64,000 nucleotides of DNA from Empedobacter brevis_A (GCF_965118635.1 NZ_CBCPHV010000001.1:1-64000); one strand, 5' to 3'. Positions 1 to 8,046 are shown, numbered from the stretch's first letter. Notes: generated by a model not told the origin, from the sequence alone. Program-made: numbers and translations.

Positions 1-935
1 TATATTACTGTAATTAAGACAATTAAAAAAAATGAAATAATGATTAAAAATATTTTAATGTTTTTTTGATTTCGAATTTCTAAATCGTTTCTTTTATTCT
101 GAATTTCTTTCTCAAGTATTTGAAGTTTACCACTTTGATTAATCGCATCTAATTTTGTAGCAAGTTCTTCTAGTATAACTCTTGTTTCATACGCTTTTTC
201 CCATTTTTTGAATTTAGCATAATGATAGGATAAAGAATCATACATATTATATATATACAAATCCATCTTATATTTCTTAGCATAATATAGTCCTTTATTA
301 AAGGCTTCCATGGATAATTCTTCTTCACCCATATCAGCATAAACACTCACAAGTTTTCGATAGATATTTGGTAAATGTTTTGGACTATTTTTCTCAAGTA
401 TATCAATTGCTATTTCATATTCTTCGACAGCCTTTTCATAGTTCTTTTTTCTAGCTTGGTCCGTACCTAAAACAGAGATGAAAAATGCATGCGTTTCTGG
501 ATCTAAAGTAACTAGATCTTCTCGAATTACTTTTTTCAATAAGTCATCCACTTCAATAAATCTGAGATGATCAAATTCTATAAAAATTCGTTCAACAAGA
601 ATGCGAGTTTTAATTTCTTTGAGATGATCTTTATCTTCCAATCCATATCGTTCAGCAATGTTAAGATTTTCTTCCGCTTGTGGATAGTTTAGTAAACTTT
701 TATAGGTTAAATATTTTTGTAAATATGCATTATACAAATCATAGTTTGTCGAATTTTTATCATGTATAATTTTATCTAATCGAATTATAGATTCGGTGTA
801 GCGTGCTTCACTATTATATTTTGCTATTTCGTACTTTAGAATTTCGGAATTATTAATAGAACAAAACCCTACTTGAGCGAAAAGTGTATAAATGATAATT
901 GCTAAATACTTTTTAAATAAAATCTTTAAATGCAT
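1..935 (-). CDS. TPR-repeat membrane sensor protein, 3' end beyond window
   Basis: An uninterrupted reading frame runs on the minus strand from an ATG at 935 off the left edge (about 311 codons visible, no stop). The product starts with a short hydrophobic leader ending near FAQVGFC, followed by roughly 260 residues of helical sequence with tetratricopeptide character (pairs such as YEKAVEEYEIAIDIL and FNKGLYYAKKYKMDLY), then a very hydrophobic segment (FLIIISFFLIVLITVI) at the edge of the window. TPR region plus one membrane helix is the usual front half of Bacteroidota sensor proteins whose cytoplasmic output is a histidine kinase or a LuxR-type DNA-binding domain. That output part is not visible here, so the exact class is inference. 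It is a real gene because the frame stays open and the architecture is coherent. Confidence 0.8.
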   Translation of the reverse strand, partial: MHLKILFKKYLAIIIYTLFAQVGFCSINNSEILKYEIAKYNSEARYTESIIRLDKIIHDKNSTNYDLYNAYLQKYLTYKSLLNYPQAEENLNIAERYGLEDKDHLKEIKTRILVERIFIEFDHLRFIEVDDLLKKVIREDLVTLDPETHAFFISVLGTDQARKKNYEKAVEEYEIAIDILEKNSPKHLPNIYRKLVSVYADMGEEELSMEAFNKGLYYAKKYKMDLYIYNMYDSLSYHYAKFKKWEKAYETRVILEELATKLDAINQSGKLQILEKEIQNKRNDLEIRNQKNIKIFLIIISFFLIVLITVI

Positions 936-1169
936 GATGTACAGATATTAAAAATTGACTACCTATAAGGTAGGTGATAAAACTACCTCTTAACTACTCT
1001 TGTAAAAATAGTTATTTTATATTTTATAAATGATATTTGTGTAGATCAACTTAAACAATTAGAAAGTATTAATTTATTAAATCAGATTATTTTTTAAAAT
1101 AATAAATGAATTTGAGACTATAATAATCTATTCTGTAAACTAATTTCTTATATATAAAAACAATTAACA

Positions 1170-1667
1170 ATGAAAAACATTTTTATTTTAGGTTTCACTT
1201 TCTTGACAACTTTTGCTTTTGGTCAAGTAGATAAAATTTACAAACATTCTGGAGAAGTTATAGAAGGACAAATTAAACGTGTAGGTGAGTTCACTGTAGA
1301 ATTTACTTATGACGGAGAAGATGCCATACAATCGTTAAGTCGTTATTCGGTAAATAAAGTTTTTTATGGAAAAAGTACTCGGATAGAGGATGTTTCTTCA
1401 AAAATAGAAATTACTGATGATAATGATTGGAATAAAGTTATTATACTAGAAGATAAACAATTAGTTGCTGGTCTTAAAAAAGGAGATGATTTAAAATCAA
1501 AAACAGGTTGGGTTAATTTTAGATCAGGTAACGGAAAAGACGAGCGAGCAGAAAAAGTTTTAAAACAACAAGCTGCAGATGTAAGATGCCCTTTTATTTT
1601 ATTATTATCTGATAAAACAGTAGGGAAATCAGCAAAGAAAACAGGAAGTTGCTATAAGTACCAATAA
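1170..1667 (+). CDS. small secreted protein of unknown function
   Basis: The 165-residue product begins with a clear signal peptide (MKNIFILGFTFLTTFAFG, cleavage probably before QVDK). The mature part has a short beta-rich stretch (KIYKHSGEVIEGQIKRVGEFTVEFTY) that resembles the small SH3-like or DUF-type domains with which many flavobacterial secreted proteins start, followed by a lysine-rich C-terminal half with two cysteines (RCPFILLL and SCYKYQ). I do not recognise a named family. It stands alone, transcribed away from the TPR sensor gene, and is followed by two tandem hairpin terminators, the first of which contains the stop codon. Confidence 0.75.
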   Translation: MKNIFILGFTFLTTFAFGQVDKIYKHSGEVIEGQIKRVGEFTVEFTYDGEDAIQSLSRYSVNKVFYGKSTRIEDVSSKIEITDDNDWNKVIILEDKQLVAGLKKGDDLKSKTGWVNFRSGNGKDERAEKVLKQQAADVRCPFILLLSDKTVGKSAKKTGSCYKYQ

Positions 1668-1690
1668 GGATTTATAAGCCTTATTTTTTA
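1663..1690 (+). terminator. intrinsic terminator 1 of the secreted-protein gene
   Basis: Inverted repeat AATAAGG (1663-1669) / CCTTATT (1679-1685) followed by a T run. The stop codon of the upstream gene lies inside the first arm. Confidence 0.6.
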
Positions 1691-1713
1691 AACCAATTAA
1701 CTATTATTTGATG

Positions 1714-1746
1714 AGTAAGCTACTATAAATGTAGCTTACTGTTTTT
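1714..1746 (+). terminator. intrinsic terminator 2 (tandem)
   Basis: Perfect 10-bp stem AGTAAGCTAC (1714-1723) / GTAGCTTACT (1731-1740) with a 7-nt loop, followed by GTTTTT. A second terminator only about 30 nt after the first. Confidence 0.8.
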
Positions 1747-1774
1747 ATTTTTTTGGATTATAAATCATAACAAT

Positions 1775-1900
1775 ATGTTGTATAGAAAAACACGGAGAAC
1801 CGTTAGATTTGGTTCTAAGAAGAATAGTTTGATAGATTTCGTAATCGTATCAATTATTATTATGGTTATATTGATATTTCTTTTAAATTTTTTAAACTAA
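1775..1900 (+). CDS. 41-residue basic single-pass membrane peptide
   Basis: An ATG at 1775 opens a short frame ending in TAA at 1898-1900. The N-terminal 17 residues are strongly basic (YRKTRRTVRFGSKKN) and are followed by SLIDFVIVSIIIMVILIFLL, a single membrane helix, so the positive-inside rule predicts a cytoplasmic N-terminus. It is too short for routine gene calling, but a second copy of the same layout exists in this window on the other strand at 36515-36628, with matching positions (Y-x-K-x-x-R-x-x-R-x-G, then S-[LI]-[IL]-[DE]-F-[VI]-[IV]-V). That recurrence is the main evidence that it is expressed. Function unknown. Confidence 0.6.
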   Translation: MLYRKTRRTVRFGSKKNSLIDFVIVSIIIMVILIFLLNFLN

Positions 1901-1938
1901 ATATCTTTAATAATTATTAATCTTTTTTCTATTACCTT

Positions 1939-2721
1939 TTATCCGAAATAAAAAGAATCTCTATCATTCAAGAAATTGAAATGGTTTCGGGTTTTATCTT
2001 GTTCTTCTTTATCAATTTCAAATTGAAAAATTTCGGGATGATTATTAACCTTTTGTAGATCTTGTCCTAATGTATCAAATAAATGCGAATCTCCTTCATA
2101 TTCGAGATTATAACCATCTTTTCCAATTCTGTTAACTCCAGCAACAAAAGACATATTTTCTATAGCTCGTGCTTTAAGAAGTGAAATCCATGCTTCTCTG
2201 CGTGCTTTTGGCCAACTTGCATTACAAAGAATTAAATTGTACGGATTTTCTTCTGTGTTACGAATCCAAACAGGGAAACGCAAATCATAACAAACAATTG
2301 GTCGTATTTGCCATCCTTTATAATCTATTGTGACAATTTTATCTCCAGCAGAATATACATTGGCTTCTTTTCCGTAACTAAACAAATGTTTCTTATCGTA
2401 AATGTAAATAGAGCCATTTGGACAAACGAAATAAAATCGGTTATAGTATTTATCATTTTCATGTGTAGAAACGCTCCCAGCAATCGCAGAATTCAATTCT
2501 TTAGCTTTTTGTTGCATCCATTCGAATGTTTCTCCAAAAGGCTTTTGACCAATTTTTTCTACATTCATAGAAAATCCTGAAGAAAACATTTCTGGTAACA
2601 AAATAAGATCAGTTTTATGATTCATCAGTAATTCGTCTAAATATAGCTGATTAGCCTGCGTGTCTTCCCAGATTACATCGTACTGAATTAATGATATTTT
2701 AAGTTTATTTTGAATTTCCAT
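1939..2721 (-). CDS. nitrilase-family amidohydrolase (YafV-type omega-amidase)
   Basis: The product (260 residues from ATG 2721) is a carbon-nitrogen hydrolase. The catalytic Glu-Lys-Cys triad is visible: LILLPEMFSSGFS (Glu), YDKKHLFSYG (Lys) and RPIVCYDLRFPVW (Cys). Length and motif spacing fit the YafV/Nit2-like omega-amidases, which hydrolyse alpha-ketoglutaramate or alpha-ketosuccinamate to the keto acid and ammonia in the cytoplasm. The frame extends upstream to 2817, but those 32 residues lie inside the PAP2 gene and are hydrophobic noise, so I take the MEIQNKLKISLIQYD start. The start overlaps the end of the PAP2 gene by 17 nt, so the two are probably co-transcribed and translationally coupled. 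Substrate assignment rests on family knowledge. Confidence 0.9.
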   Translation of the reverse strand: MEIQNKLKISLIQYDVIWEDTQANQLYLDELLMNHKTDLILLPEMFSSGFSMNVEKIGQKPFGETFEWMQQKAKELNSAIAGSVSTHENDKYYNRFYFVCPNGSIYIYDKKHLFSYGKEANVYSAGDKIVTIDYKGWQIRPIVCYDLRFPVWIRNTEENPYNLILCNASWPKARREAWISLLKARAIENMSFVAGVNRIGKDGYNLEYEGDSHLFDTLGQDLQKVNNHPEIFQFEIDKEEQDKTRNHFNFLNDRDSFYFG

Positions 2722-3370
2722 GGTTGATGAATTTTTGATCCAATTTTGGATTATTTGATTGGTTGATGATGTAATACATAAAGATAAATATAAAAAAACC
2801 AATAAATGAACCACCAACAGTATCTATTGCAAAATGACGCGATAAATAAATTCTACTGATTGCTATACTTGGAAAATGTAAAGCAAAAAATAATTGTAAC
2901 CACCTATTTTTTGTTAATAAACATAATGTCATCGAGATAATAGCAGCTGTTAACGAATGGCCAGAAGGGAATGTTGAAGCCATTTGTATTGCATAATCTT
3001 TGACTAAAACAATGTCTATCTTTTTCTGAGTAAAATAATATCCAGGTCTTAAAACTTGTTGGAAATAAACATTCTTAAAAAATACACTAATTGTTGTCGC
3101 AACAGCTCCTGTAGCCAATAAATAAAAAAAGTATCGACGTGTTGTTCTCCAAAATAGATAACCAAGAAGCATAAAAAATAAATAATAAGTCCCGAAATCA
3201 GTATAAAAAACAAAGAATTTATCGGCGTAATGATTGCTGTATTGATTGAAATGCAGATGCAATTCATCTCTACCATAATATTGCGTCAAGGCAATTGCAG
3301 CAAAATTATAGATAAAGAATACGACAAAAAATGGCCAAATACGTAGAAATAAGTCTTTTTGTTGGTTCAT
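2705..3370 (-). CDS. PAP2-family membrane phosphatase
   Basis: The 221-residue protein has about six hydrophobic segments and the acid-phosphatase (PAP2) signatures: a VLRPGYYF segment (motif 1, with the lysine slightly displaced), TFPSGHSLTA (motif 2, PSGH) and SRIYLSRHFAIDTVGG (motif 3, SRxxxxxHxxxD). Such proteins dephosphorylate lipid phosphates such as undecaprenyl pyrophosphate, phosphatidylglycerophosphate or lipid A at the outer face of the inner membrane. Which of these applies cannot be told from sequence. It is followed with a 17-nt overlap by the nitrilase gene. A perfect -7 box lies about 20 nt upstream of the start. Confidence 0.85.
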   Translation of the reverse strand: MNQQKDLFLRIWPFFVVFFIYNFAAIALTQYYGRDELHLHFNQYSNHYADKFFVFYTDFGTYYLFFMLLGYLFWRTTRRYFFYLLATGAVATTISVFFKNVYFQQVLRPGYYFTQKKIDIVLVKDYAIQMASTFPSGHSLTAAIISMTLCLLTKNRWLQLFFALHFPSIAISRIYLSRHFAIDTVGGSFIGFFIFIFMYYIINQSNNPKLDQKFINHGNSK

Positions 3371-3389
3371 AACAAGTAAAATGTTTTAT

Positions 3390-3397
3390 CAAATTTA
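3390..3397 (-). promoter_or_regulatory. -7 box of the PAP2/nitrilase operon
   Basis: Minus-strand TAAATTTG, a full match to the Bacteroidota consensus TAnnTTTG, 19 nt upstream of the PAP2 start. It sits directly beside the terminator of the rplT operon. No convincing -33 TTTG was seen. Confidence 0.5.
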
Positions 3398-3398
3398 G

Positions 3399-3432
3399 GA
3401 AAAAAAAAAACTTGACTAAATAGCCAAGTTTT
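3399..3432 (-). terminator. intrinsic terminator of the thrS-infC-rpmI-rplT operon
   Basis: Minus-strand stem AACTTGGCT / AGTCAAGTT (one G-U pair) with an ATTT loop and a long T run (plus-strand A run 3399-3410). It lies 28 nt after the rplT stop. Confidence 0.75.
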
Positions 3433-3459
3433 AAAACGTTTTAATATTGTTTAAAAAAA

Positions 3460-3804
3460 TTATTTTACTTTTTCTACGATTGCTTTGAAAGCTTCTGGAT
3501 TGTTCATCGCTAAGTCAGCTAAAACTTTACGATTTAATTCAATTCCAGCTTTGTGGATAGCTCCCATAAATTTAGAGTAAGATAATCCGTGTAATCTTGC
3601 TCCAGCGTTAATTCTTTGAATCCATAACGCACGGAAATTTCTTTTCTTTTGACGTCTATCACGGTAAGCATATACTAAACCTTTCTCTACTGCATTTTTA
3701 GCAACAGTCCAAACGTTTTTTCTTCTTCCGTAATATCCTTTTGCAAGTTTTAAAACTCTTTTTCTTCTAGCTCTTGACGCAACTGCGTTTACTGATCTTG
3801 GCAT
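3460..3804 (-). CDS. rplT: 50S ribosomal protein L20
   Basis: The 114-residue product is a full-length L20: MPRSVNAVASRARRKRVLKLAKGYYGRRKN at the basic N-terminus that threads into 23S rRNA, and the C-terminal globular part with GLSYSKFMGAIHKAGIELNRKVLADLA. L20 is needed for early 50S assembly, and in several bacteria it also represses its own operon by binding the mRNA. It is last in the thrS-infC-rpmI-rplT order also known from Enterobacteria. A 95-nt spacer to rpmI contains hairpin-forming sequence (see the separate entry). Confidence 0.97.
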   Translation of the reverse strand: MPRSVNAVASRARRKRVLKLAKGYYGRRKNVWTVAKNAVEKGLVYAYRDRRQKKRNFRALWIQRINAGARLHGLSYSKFMGAIHKAGIELNRKVLADLAMNNPEAFKAIVEKVK

Positions 3805-3905
3805 AATTTTTAATTTTTTTGTAGTGGGCGAGATTTCTCTACTTTAAGGCCCAACGACAGGGTTAATAATGAATTAATAAACCAAATAAGAACGTGTTCT
3901 TATTT
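3805..3905 (-). promoter_or_regulatory. structured rpmI-rplT spacer, possible L20 autoregulatory site
   Basis: The minus-strand RNA can fold GTAG...CTAC around an inner GAGA/TCTC hairpin just upstream of the rplT start, and a 9-bp inverted repeat (AATAAGAAC / GTTCTTATT, 3885-3904) covers the rpmI stop. A structured 95-nt spacer in an otherwise compact operon fits the known L20 feedback control, but no known L20-leader consensus could be aligned by eye, so this is inference. Confidence 0.25.
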
Positions 3906-4097
3906 TAATCTTAATTGTTGTTTTACTGAATGAACATCAGCTTGATCAACTAAACCAGTGTGAGTTAAATTTCTCTTTTGTTTAGTCCCTTTTTTTGTTA
4001 GGATGTGGCTTTTAAAAGCGTGTTTTCTTTTAATTTTACCTGTTCCTGTTAATTTGAAACGTTTTTTCGCTCCAGATTTTGTTTTTAATTTTGGCAT
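3900..4097 (-). CDS. rpmI: 50S ribosomal protein L35
   Basis: The 65-residue, highly basic product carries the L35 signature (MPKLKTKSGAKKRFKLTGTG and the HILTKKGTKQKRNL stretch) at normal length. L35 is a small 23S-rRNA-binding protein of the large subunit. It sits between infC and rplT in the conserved order. The stop codon is inside a short inverted repeat. Confidence 0.97.
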   Translation of the reverse strand: MPKLKTKSGAKKRFKLTGTGKIKRKHAFKSHILTKKGTKQKRNLTHTGLVDQADVHSVKQQLRLK

Positions 4098-4157
4098 GAT
4101 TACAAATATTTAAAATTAAAACGTTTTTTATTTTTTGTAAGATAATGAAGACCTAAA

Positions 4158-4709
4158 TTATTTTTTAGGTCCCATCATCATAATCATTCTTTTACCTTCA
4201 AGTTTTGGCATTTGTTCTACTTTTCCAACATCTTCCAATTCTTGTGCTAAACGTAACAATAAGATTTCTCCTTGATCTTTAAAGATAATAGAACGTCCTT
4301 TGAAGAAAACATATGCTTTCAATTTAGAACCTTCTTCTAAGAAAGATCTTGCATGACGTCTTTTAAATTCATAATCATGATCATCTGTTTGAGGACCGAA
4401 ACGAATTTCTTTAACGACAACTTTCTGTTGTTTAGCTTTCAGCTCTTTTTCTTTCTTCTTTTGTTCGTATAAGAACTTTTTGTACTCTACGACACGACAA
4501 ACAGGCGGAACGGCTTTTTCACTGATCATTACCAAGTCCAAATTTTGTTCCTCAGCAAGCTCCAATGCTTTTGCAATTGGATATACACCAGGTTCTATAC
4601 CTTCTCCGACAACGCGAACTTCTTTTGCGTCAATCTTATCATTGATCTTGTGTTGATCTTCCTTAATTACTCTGGCTGGACCTCTGCCGCCTTTTCTTCT
4701 AATTGCGAT
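4158..4709 (-). CDS. infC: translation initiation factor IF-3 (non-AUG start)
   Basis: Both IF-3 domains are present: an N-terminal domain with HKINDKIDAKEVRVVGEGIEPGVYPIAKALELAEEQNLDLV and PPVCRVVEYKKFLYEQKKKEKE, then the C-terminal domain with KEIRFGPQTDDHDYEFKRRHARSFLEEGSKLKAYVFFKGR. There is no ATG, GTG or TTG between the in-frame stop next to the thrS end and the conserved sequence RRKGGRGPARVIKED. The only candidates are ATA (4715), ATC (4709) and ATT (4703); the TTG at 4565 would delete most of the N-terminal domain. I chose 4709 because it gives a MAIR-like N-terminus, a form I recall from memory in flavobacterial IF-3. Rare AUU-type starts on infC are known in E. coli, where IF-3 discriminates against its own start codon and so represses itself. 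The gene begins 19 nt after thrS. Confidence 0.88.
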   Translation of the reverse strand: MAIRRKGGRGPARVIKEDQHKINDKIDAKEVRVVGEGIEPGVYPIAKALELAEEQNLDLVMISEKAVPPVCRVVEYKKFLYEQKKKEKELKAKQQKVVVKEIRFGPQTDDHDYEFKRRHARSFLEEGSKLKAYVFFKGRSIIFKDQGEILLLRLAQELEDVGKVEQMPKLEGKRMIMMMGPKK

Positions 4710-4728
4710 AGTTATTCTGTTTTTAAAA

Positions 4729-6651
4729 TTATTTTAATTTGATTTGCTCTTTCATGAAGTCGATAAATGCTGGAATCGTCATCTCTCCTAAATCACCTTC
4801 TCCATGTCTTCTAACAGAAACTGTACCGTTTTCTGCTTCCTTCTCTCCAATGATTAACATGAAAGGAATTTTGTTGATTTCCGCATCACGAATTTTTTTA
4901 CCAGTTTTCTCGTTTCTACTGTCAATCAATCCGTTAATTTCTTCTTCGGCCAGCAAATTTAATACTTTTTCTCCATATTCCACATATTTTTCACTAATTG
5001 GTAAAATTGTGAATAAATCTGGTGTTAACCAAAGTGGTAAATTACCTGCTGTATTCTCTAACAAAATGGCAATGAAACGTTCCATAGAACCAAATGGAGC
5101 ACGGTGAATCATTACTGGTCTGTGTTTTTCATTATCAGCTCCAGTGTAAGTTAAATCAAAACGTTCTGGTAAATTATAATCCACTTGGATTGTTCCTAAT
5201 TGCCATTGACGTCCTAACGCATCTTTCACCATAAAGTCTAACTTCGGTCCATAGAATGCAGCTTCGCCATATTCTACAACTGTTGGTAATCCTTTTTCTT
5301 CTGCTGCTGTAATAATTGCTTGTTCAGCTTTTGCCCAGTTTTCGTCAGAACCAATGTATTTTTCTTTATTCTCTGGATCTCTTAATGAGATTTGAGCTGA
5401 ATAATTATCAAATCCAAGATTTTTAAATACATATAATACTAAATCAATTACTTTTTTGAATTCATCTAATAATTGATCTGGTGTACAGAACAAGTGAGCA
5501 TCATCTTGAGTAAATCCACGAACACGTGTTAAACCATGTAATTCTCCTGATTGTTCGTAACGATAAACTGTACCAAATTCTGCATAACGTTTTGGTAAGT
5601 CGCGGTACGACCATTGCGATGTTTTGTAAATTTCGCAGTGGTGAGGACAGTTCATAGGTTTTAATAAGAACTCTTCTCCTTCGTTTGGTGTTTTAATTGG
5701 TTGAAAACTATCTGCACCATATTTTGCATAGTGACCAGAAGTTACATACAATTCTTTTTGACCAATGTGTGGAGAAATTACCATTTCGTAACCCATTTGT
5801 TGTTGCTTTTTCAATAAGAAGTTTTCTAATTTTCTTCTCAAAGCAGCTCCTTTAGGTAACCAAAGTGGTAAACCTGCACCAACTTTTTCAGAGAAAGCGA
5901 ATAAACCTAATTCTTTTCCTAATTTACGATGATCACGTTTTTTTGCTTCTTCTAATAACTCAAGATATTCTGTTAGATCTTTTTGTTTTGGGAATGTAAT
6001 TCCGTAGACACGAGTTAACATTTTGTTTTTCTCATCTCCACGCCAATATGCTCCTGCAACATTCAAGATTTTTGCAGCTTTTACAATTCCTGTATTTGGA
6101 ATATGTCCACCACGACATAAATCTGTAAAATTATCATGAGAACAGAATGTAATATCTCCATCATTTAAGTTAGAGATTAATTCTGTTTTGTATTCATTGT
6201 CTTTGTATGTTTCTAATGCTTCTGCTTTTGAAACTGAATATAATTTGAATTCAGCTTTTTTCTTCGCATTTTCTAACATTGCTTTTTCTACTTTCGCAAA
6301 ATCAGCTTCTGTAAATTTATCCTCCCCAAAATCAACATCATAATAGAAACCTTTGTCAATTGCTGGTCCGATTGTTAATTTAGCATTAGGATAAAACTCT
6401 AAAATAGCTTGCGCTAATAAGTGAGCAGATGAATGCCAAAAAGCTTTTTTACCCATTTCATCATTCCAGGTTAACAATTTGATCGTTGCATCTGTGGTGA
6501 TTGGGGTTGTTGTTTCAACTTGTTTATCATTTACTATAGCCGAAATTACATTACGTGCTAAACCTTCACTAATGCTTAGCGCTACGTCCATAGGAGTTAC
6601 GCCACTCTCATACTGTCTTACACTTCCATCTGGAAGAGAAATGTTTATCAT
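4729..6651 (-). CDS. thrS: threonyl-tRNA synthetase
   Basis: The 640-residue product has the ThrRS architecture: TGS domain (about 1-60), editing/SAD domain with HSSAHLLAQAI and the CRGGH motif, class II catalytic core with the zinc-ligand region MNCPHHCEIYK, FGTVYRYEQSGELHGLTRVRGFTQDDAH (motif 2) and the class II motif 3 stretch ending HRAPFGSMERF, and the C-terminal anticodon-binding domain. It charges tRNA-Thr in the cytoplasm. A longer frame begins at 6681, but a perfect -7 box (6679-6686) overlaps that start, so ATG 6651 (MINISLPDGS) is preferred. First gene of the thrS-infC-rpmI-rplT operon. Confidence 0.97.
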   Translation of the reverse strand: MINISLPDGSVRQYESGVTPMDVALSISEGLARNVISAIVNDKQVETTTPITTDATIKLLTWNDEMGKKAFWHSSAHLLAQAILEFYPNAKLTIGPAIDKGFYYDVDFGEDKFTEADFAKVEKAMLENAKKKAEFKLYSVSKAEALETYKDNEYKTELISNLNDGDITFCSHDNFTDLCRGGHIPNTGIVKAAKILNVAGAYWRGDEKNKMLTRVYGITFPKQKDLTEYLELLEEAKKRDHRKLGKELGLFAFSEKVGAGLPLWLPKGAALRRKLENFLLKKQQQMGYEMVISPHIGQKELYVTSGHYAKYGADSFQPIKTPNEGEEFLLKPMNCPHHCEIYKTSQWSYRDLPKRYAEFGTVYRYEQSGELHGLTRVRGFTQDDAHLFCTPDQLLDEFKKVIDLVLYVFKNLGFDNYSAQISLRDPENKEKYIGSDENWAKAEQAIITAAEEKGLPTVVEYGEAAFYGPKLDFMVKDALGRQWQLGTIQVDYNLPERFDLTYTGADNEKHRPVMIHRAPFGSMERFIAILLENTAGNLPLWLTPDLFTILPISEKYVEYGEKVLNLLAEEEINGLIDSRNEKTGKKIRDAEINKIPFMLIIGEKEAENGTVSVRRHGEGDLGEMTIPAFIDFMKEQIKLK

Positions 6652-6678
6652 CTTACTTTTAGAATTTGTACTAGGATG

Positions 6679-6686
6679 CAAAAATA
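6679..6686 (-). promoter_or_regulatory. -7 box of the thrS operon
   Basis: Minus-strand TATTTTTG, a full match to TAnnTTTG, giving a leader of about 20 nt before ATG 6651. It excludes the alternative ATG at 6681. Confidence 0.55.
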
Positions 6687-6795
6687 CGAATTTTCTGCTA
6701 GTTAACGAAATTTTTAAAGGGTTGATTTAGTTTAAAATATTAAGTAAATATTTGAAACACTGTTTTGAATCTAATTGGGATAATTTTGAATAAAA

Positions 6796-8046
6796 TTATT
6801 TCTTAATAAACTTCAAAACTTCATTCGATTCTTTTGTTTTAATATAATAAACTCCAGCAGCTAACCCTTGAAAATCAATTGTTATACTTGATTGATTATT
6901 GATAGGAACAGATTTTACGAATTGTCCAATTGAATTGTAAACAAAAAATGTATTATTCAGTGCATTTAATCGTGATTTATCAATCCCAATCATTATTTTT
7001 CCATTCGTGATATTAGATGATTCTAACCAAAAAAATGGTTTTGATTCGATTGTTTTTGTACTTAAATTATCATGAATCTTAAATTGCATAACCACTGGCA
7101 AATGATCGCTCATATAATAAAGATTATTTCGTAATGTTTGAGAGAAAATACCTGTACAGTTTGGATCTTTTACATCTTTATCTAAGCAATTTCCATTATT
7201 TCCGTAAGCTTTATAACTATCATTTACATAAGATAAACTTGAGCTATTTTTAAAATTTTTACTCATCATAATAAAATCGAAACGATCATCTAAGCCGCCG
7301 CCCGCTCCAGAATTTGTACCACTTCCGAAACCAACACTAGAAACTCGCGTACTTTGTGTATGTAGATAACTAAAAGCAGGATTATCTTGCCATTTTCCTG
7401 GAGCATCGATAGGATCAATCATTAAAATTGCATTTTCTGGATTTAGAATTTCTTGATAAGCAGGTTCTGTTGAATTATATAAATTGAAGTCTCCTGCAAA
7501 AAGCACATATGTATTAGGTTGTGTTAATTTCTTCAATGATTTTGTAACTTCTTGAACCATCTCTAAACGCATTTGACGATTTGCTGGTCCTGTGCTCGAT
7601 TTTAAATGCGCAACAAAAACTTCTAAATTAATAGGATCGTTTGAGCTCACATTTAATTGAAAAGAATATTGATTGATGTCGCGATAAACTGTCGGAATTT
7701 TTTGTTGCTTTACTAACGTTAATTTACGTGTGTTATAAAAAACCATTGTTTGCAATGGGTCGTCCAATTTAGTAGAATCAGGAACAAAAAGTGCGCGAGC
7801 AAATTTATCTTTTTGATTTTCTAAAGAAGTATTTAAGATTAAATCAGCACCATTTTCTGATACTAATTCACAAATCATAAATAAATCGGGTTTGTATTCA
7901 TCTAAAATGTCTTTTAAAATAAATTGACGATTTTGAGGAAGTGAATTCGGAAATTTGAATACGTTGTAAAACATTGTATTCAATGTTTCTTGAGAAAAAA
8001 GAGAAACCGAAAGGATTAAAAATAAAAAGAGTAATTTTTTCTTCAT
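6796..8046 (-). CDS. secreted endonuclease/exonuclease/phosphatase-family protein with T9SS sorting domain
   Basis: The 416-residue product begins with a signal peptide (MKKKLLFLFLILSVSLFSQ). The central 310 residues carry EEP-fold motifs: LFMICELVSENG (metal-binding Glu), VFVAHLKSS (His), FAGDFNLYNS (GDFN motif) and SDHLPVVMQF (terminal catalytic DH). The last 70-80 residues (FVYNSIGQFVKSV ... GLAAGVYYIKTKESNEVLKFIKK) are a type A T9SS C-terminal sorting domain, so the enzyme is probably released or anchored at the cell surface. EEP proteins act as nucleases or phosphodiesterases; extracellular DNA or phosphate scavenging is a reasonable guess but not shown. It is transcribed alone. Confidence 0.88.
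   Translation of the reverse strand: MKKKLLFLFLILSVSLFSQETLNTMFYNVFKFPNSLPQNRQFILKDILDEYKPDLFMICELVSENGADLILNTSLENQKDKFARALFVPDSTKLDDPLQTMVFYNTRKLTLVKQQKIPTVYRDINQYSFQLNVSSNDPINLEVFVAHLKSSTGPANRQMRLEMVQEVTKSLKKLTQPNTYVLFAGDFNLYNSTEPAYQEILNPENAILMIDPIDAPGKWQDNPAFSYLHTQSTRVSSVGFGSGTNSGAGGGLDDRFDFIMMSKNFKNSSSLSYVNDSYKAYGNNGNCLDKDVKDPNCTGIFSQTLRNNLYYMSDHLPVVMQFKIHDNLSTKTIESKPFFWLESSNITNGKIMIGIDKSRLNALNNTFFVYNSIGQFVKSVPINNQSSITIDFQGLAAGVYYIKTKESNEVLKFIKK

Noticed and set aside
2722..2817. N-terminal extension of the nitrilase
   Set aside because: It lies inside the PAP2 gene and the family begins at MEIQNKLKISLIQYD.
4158..4565. infC beginning at TTG 4565
   Set aside because: This would remove most of the N-terminal IF-3 domain although the frame upstream encodes it in full.
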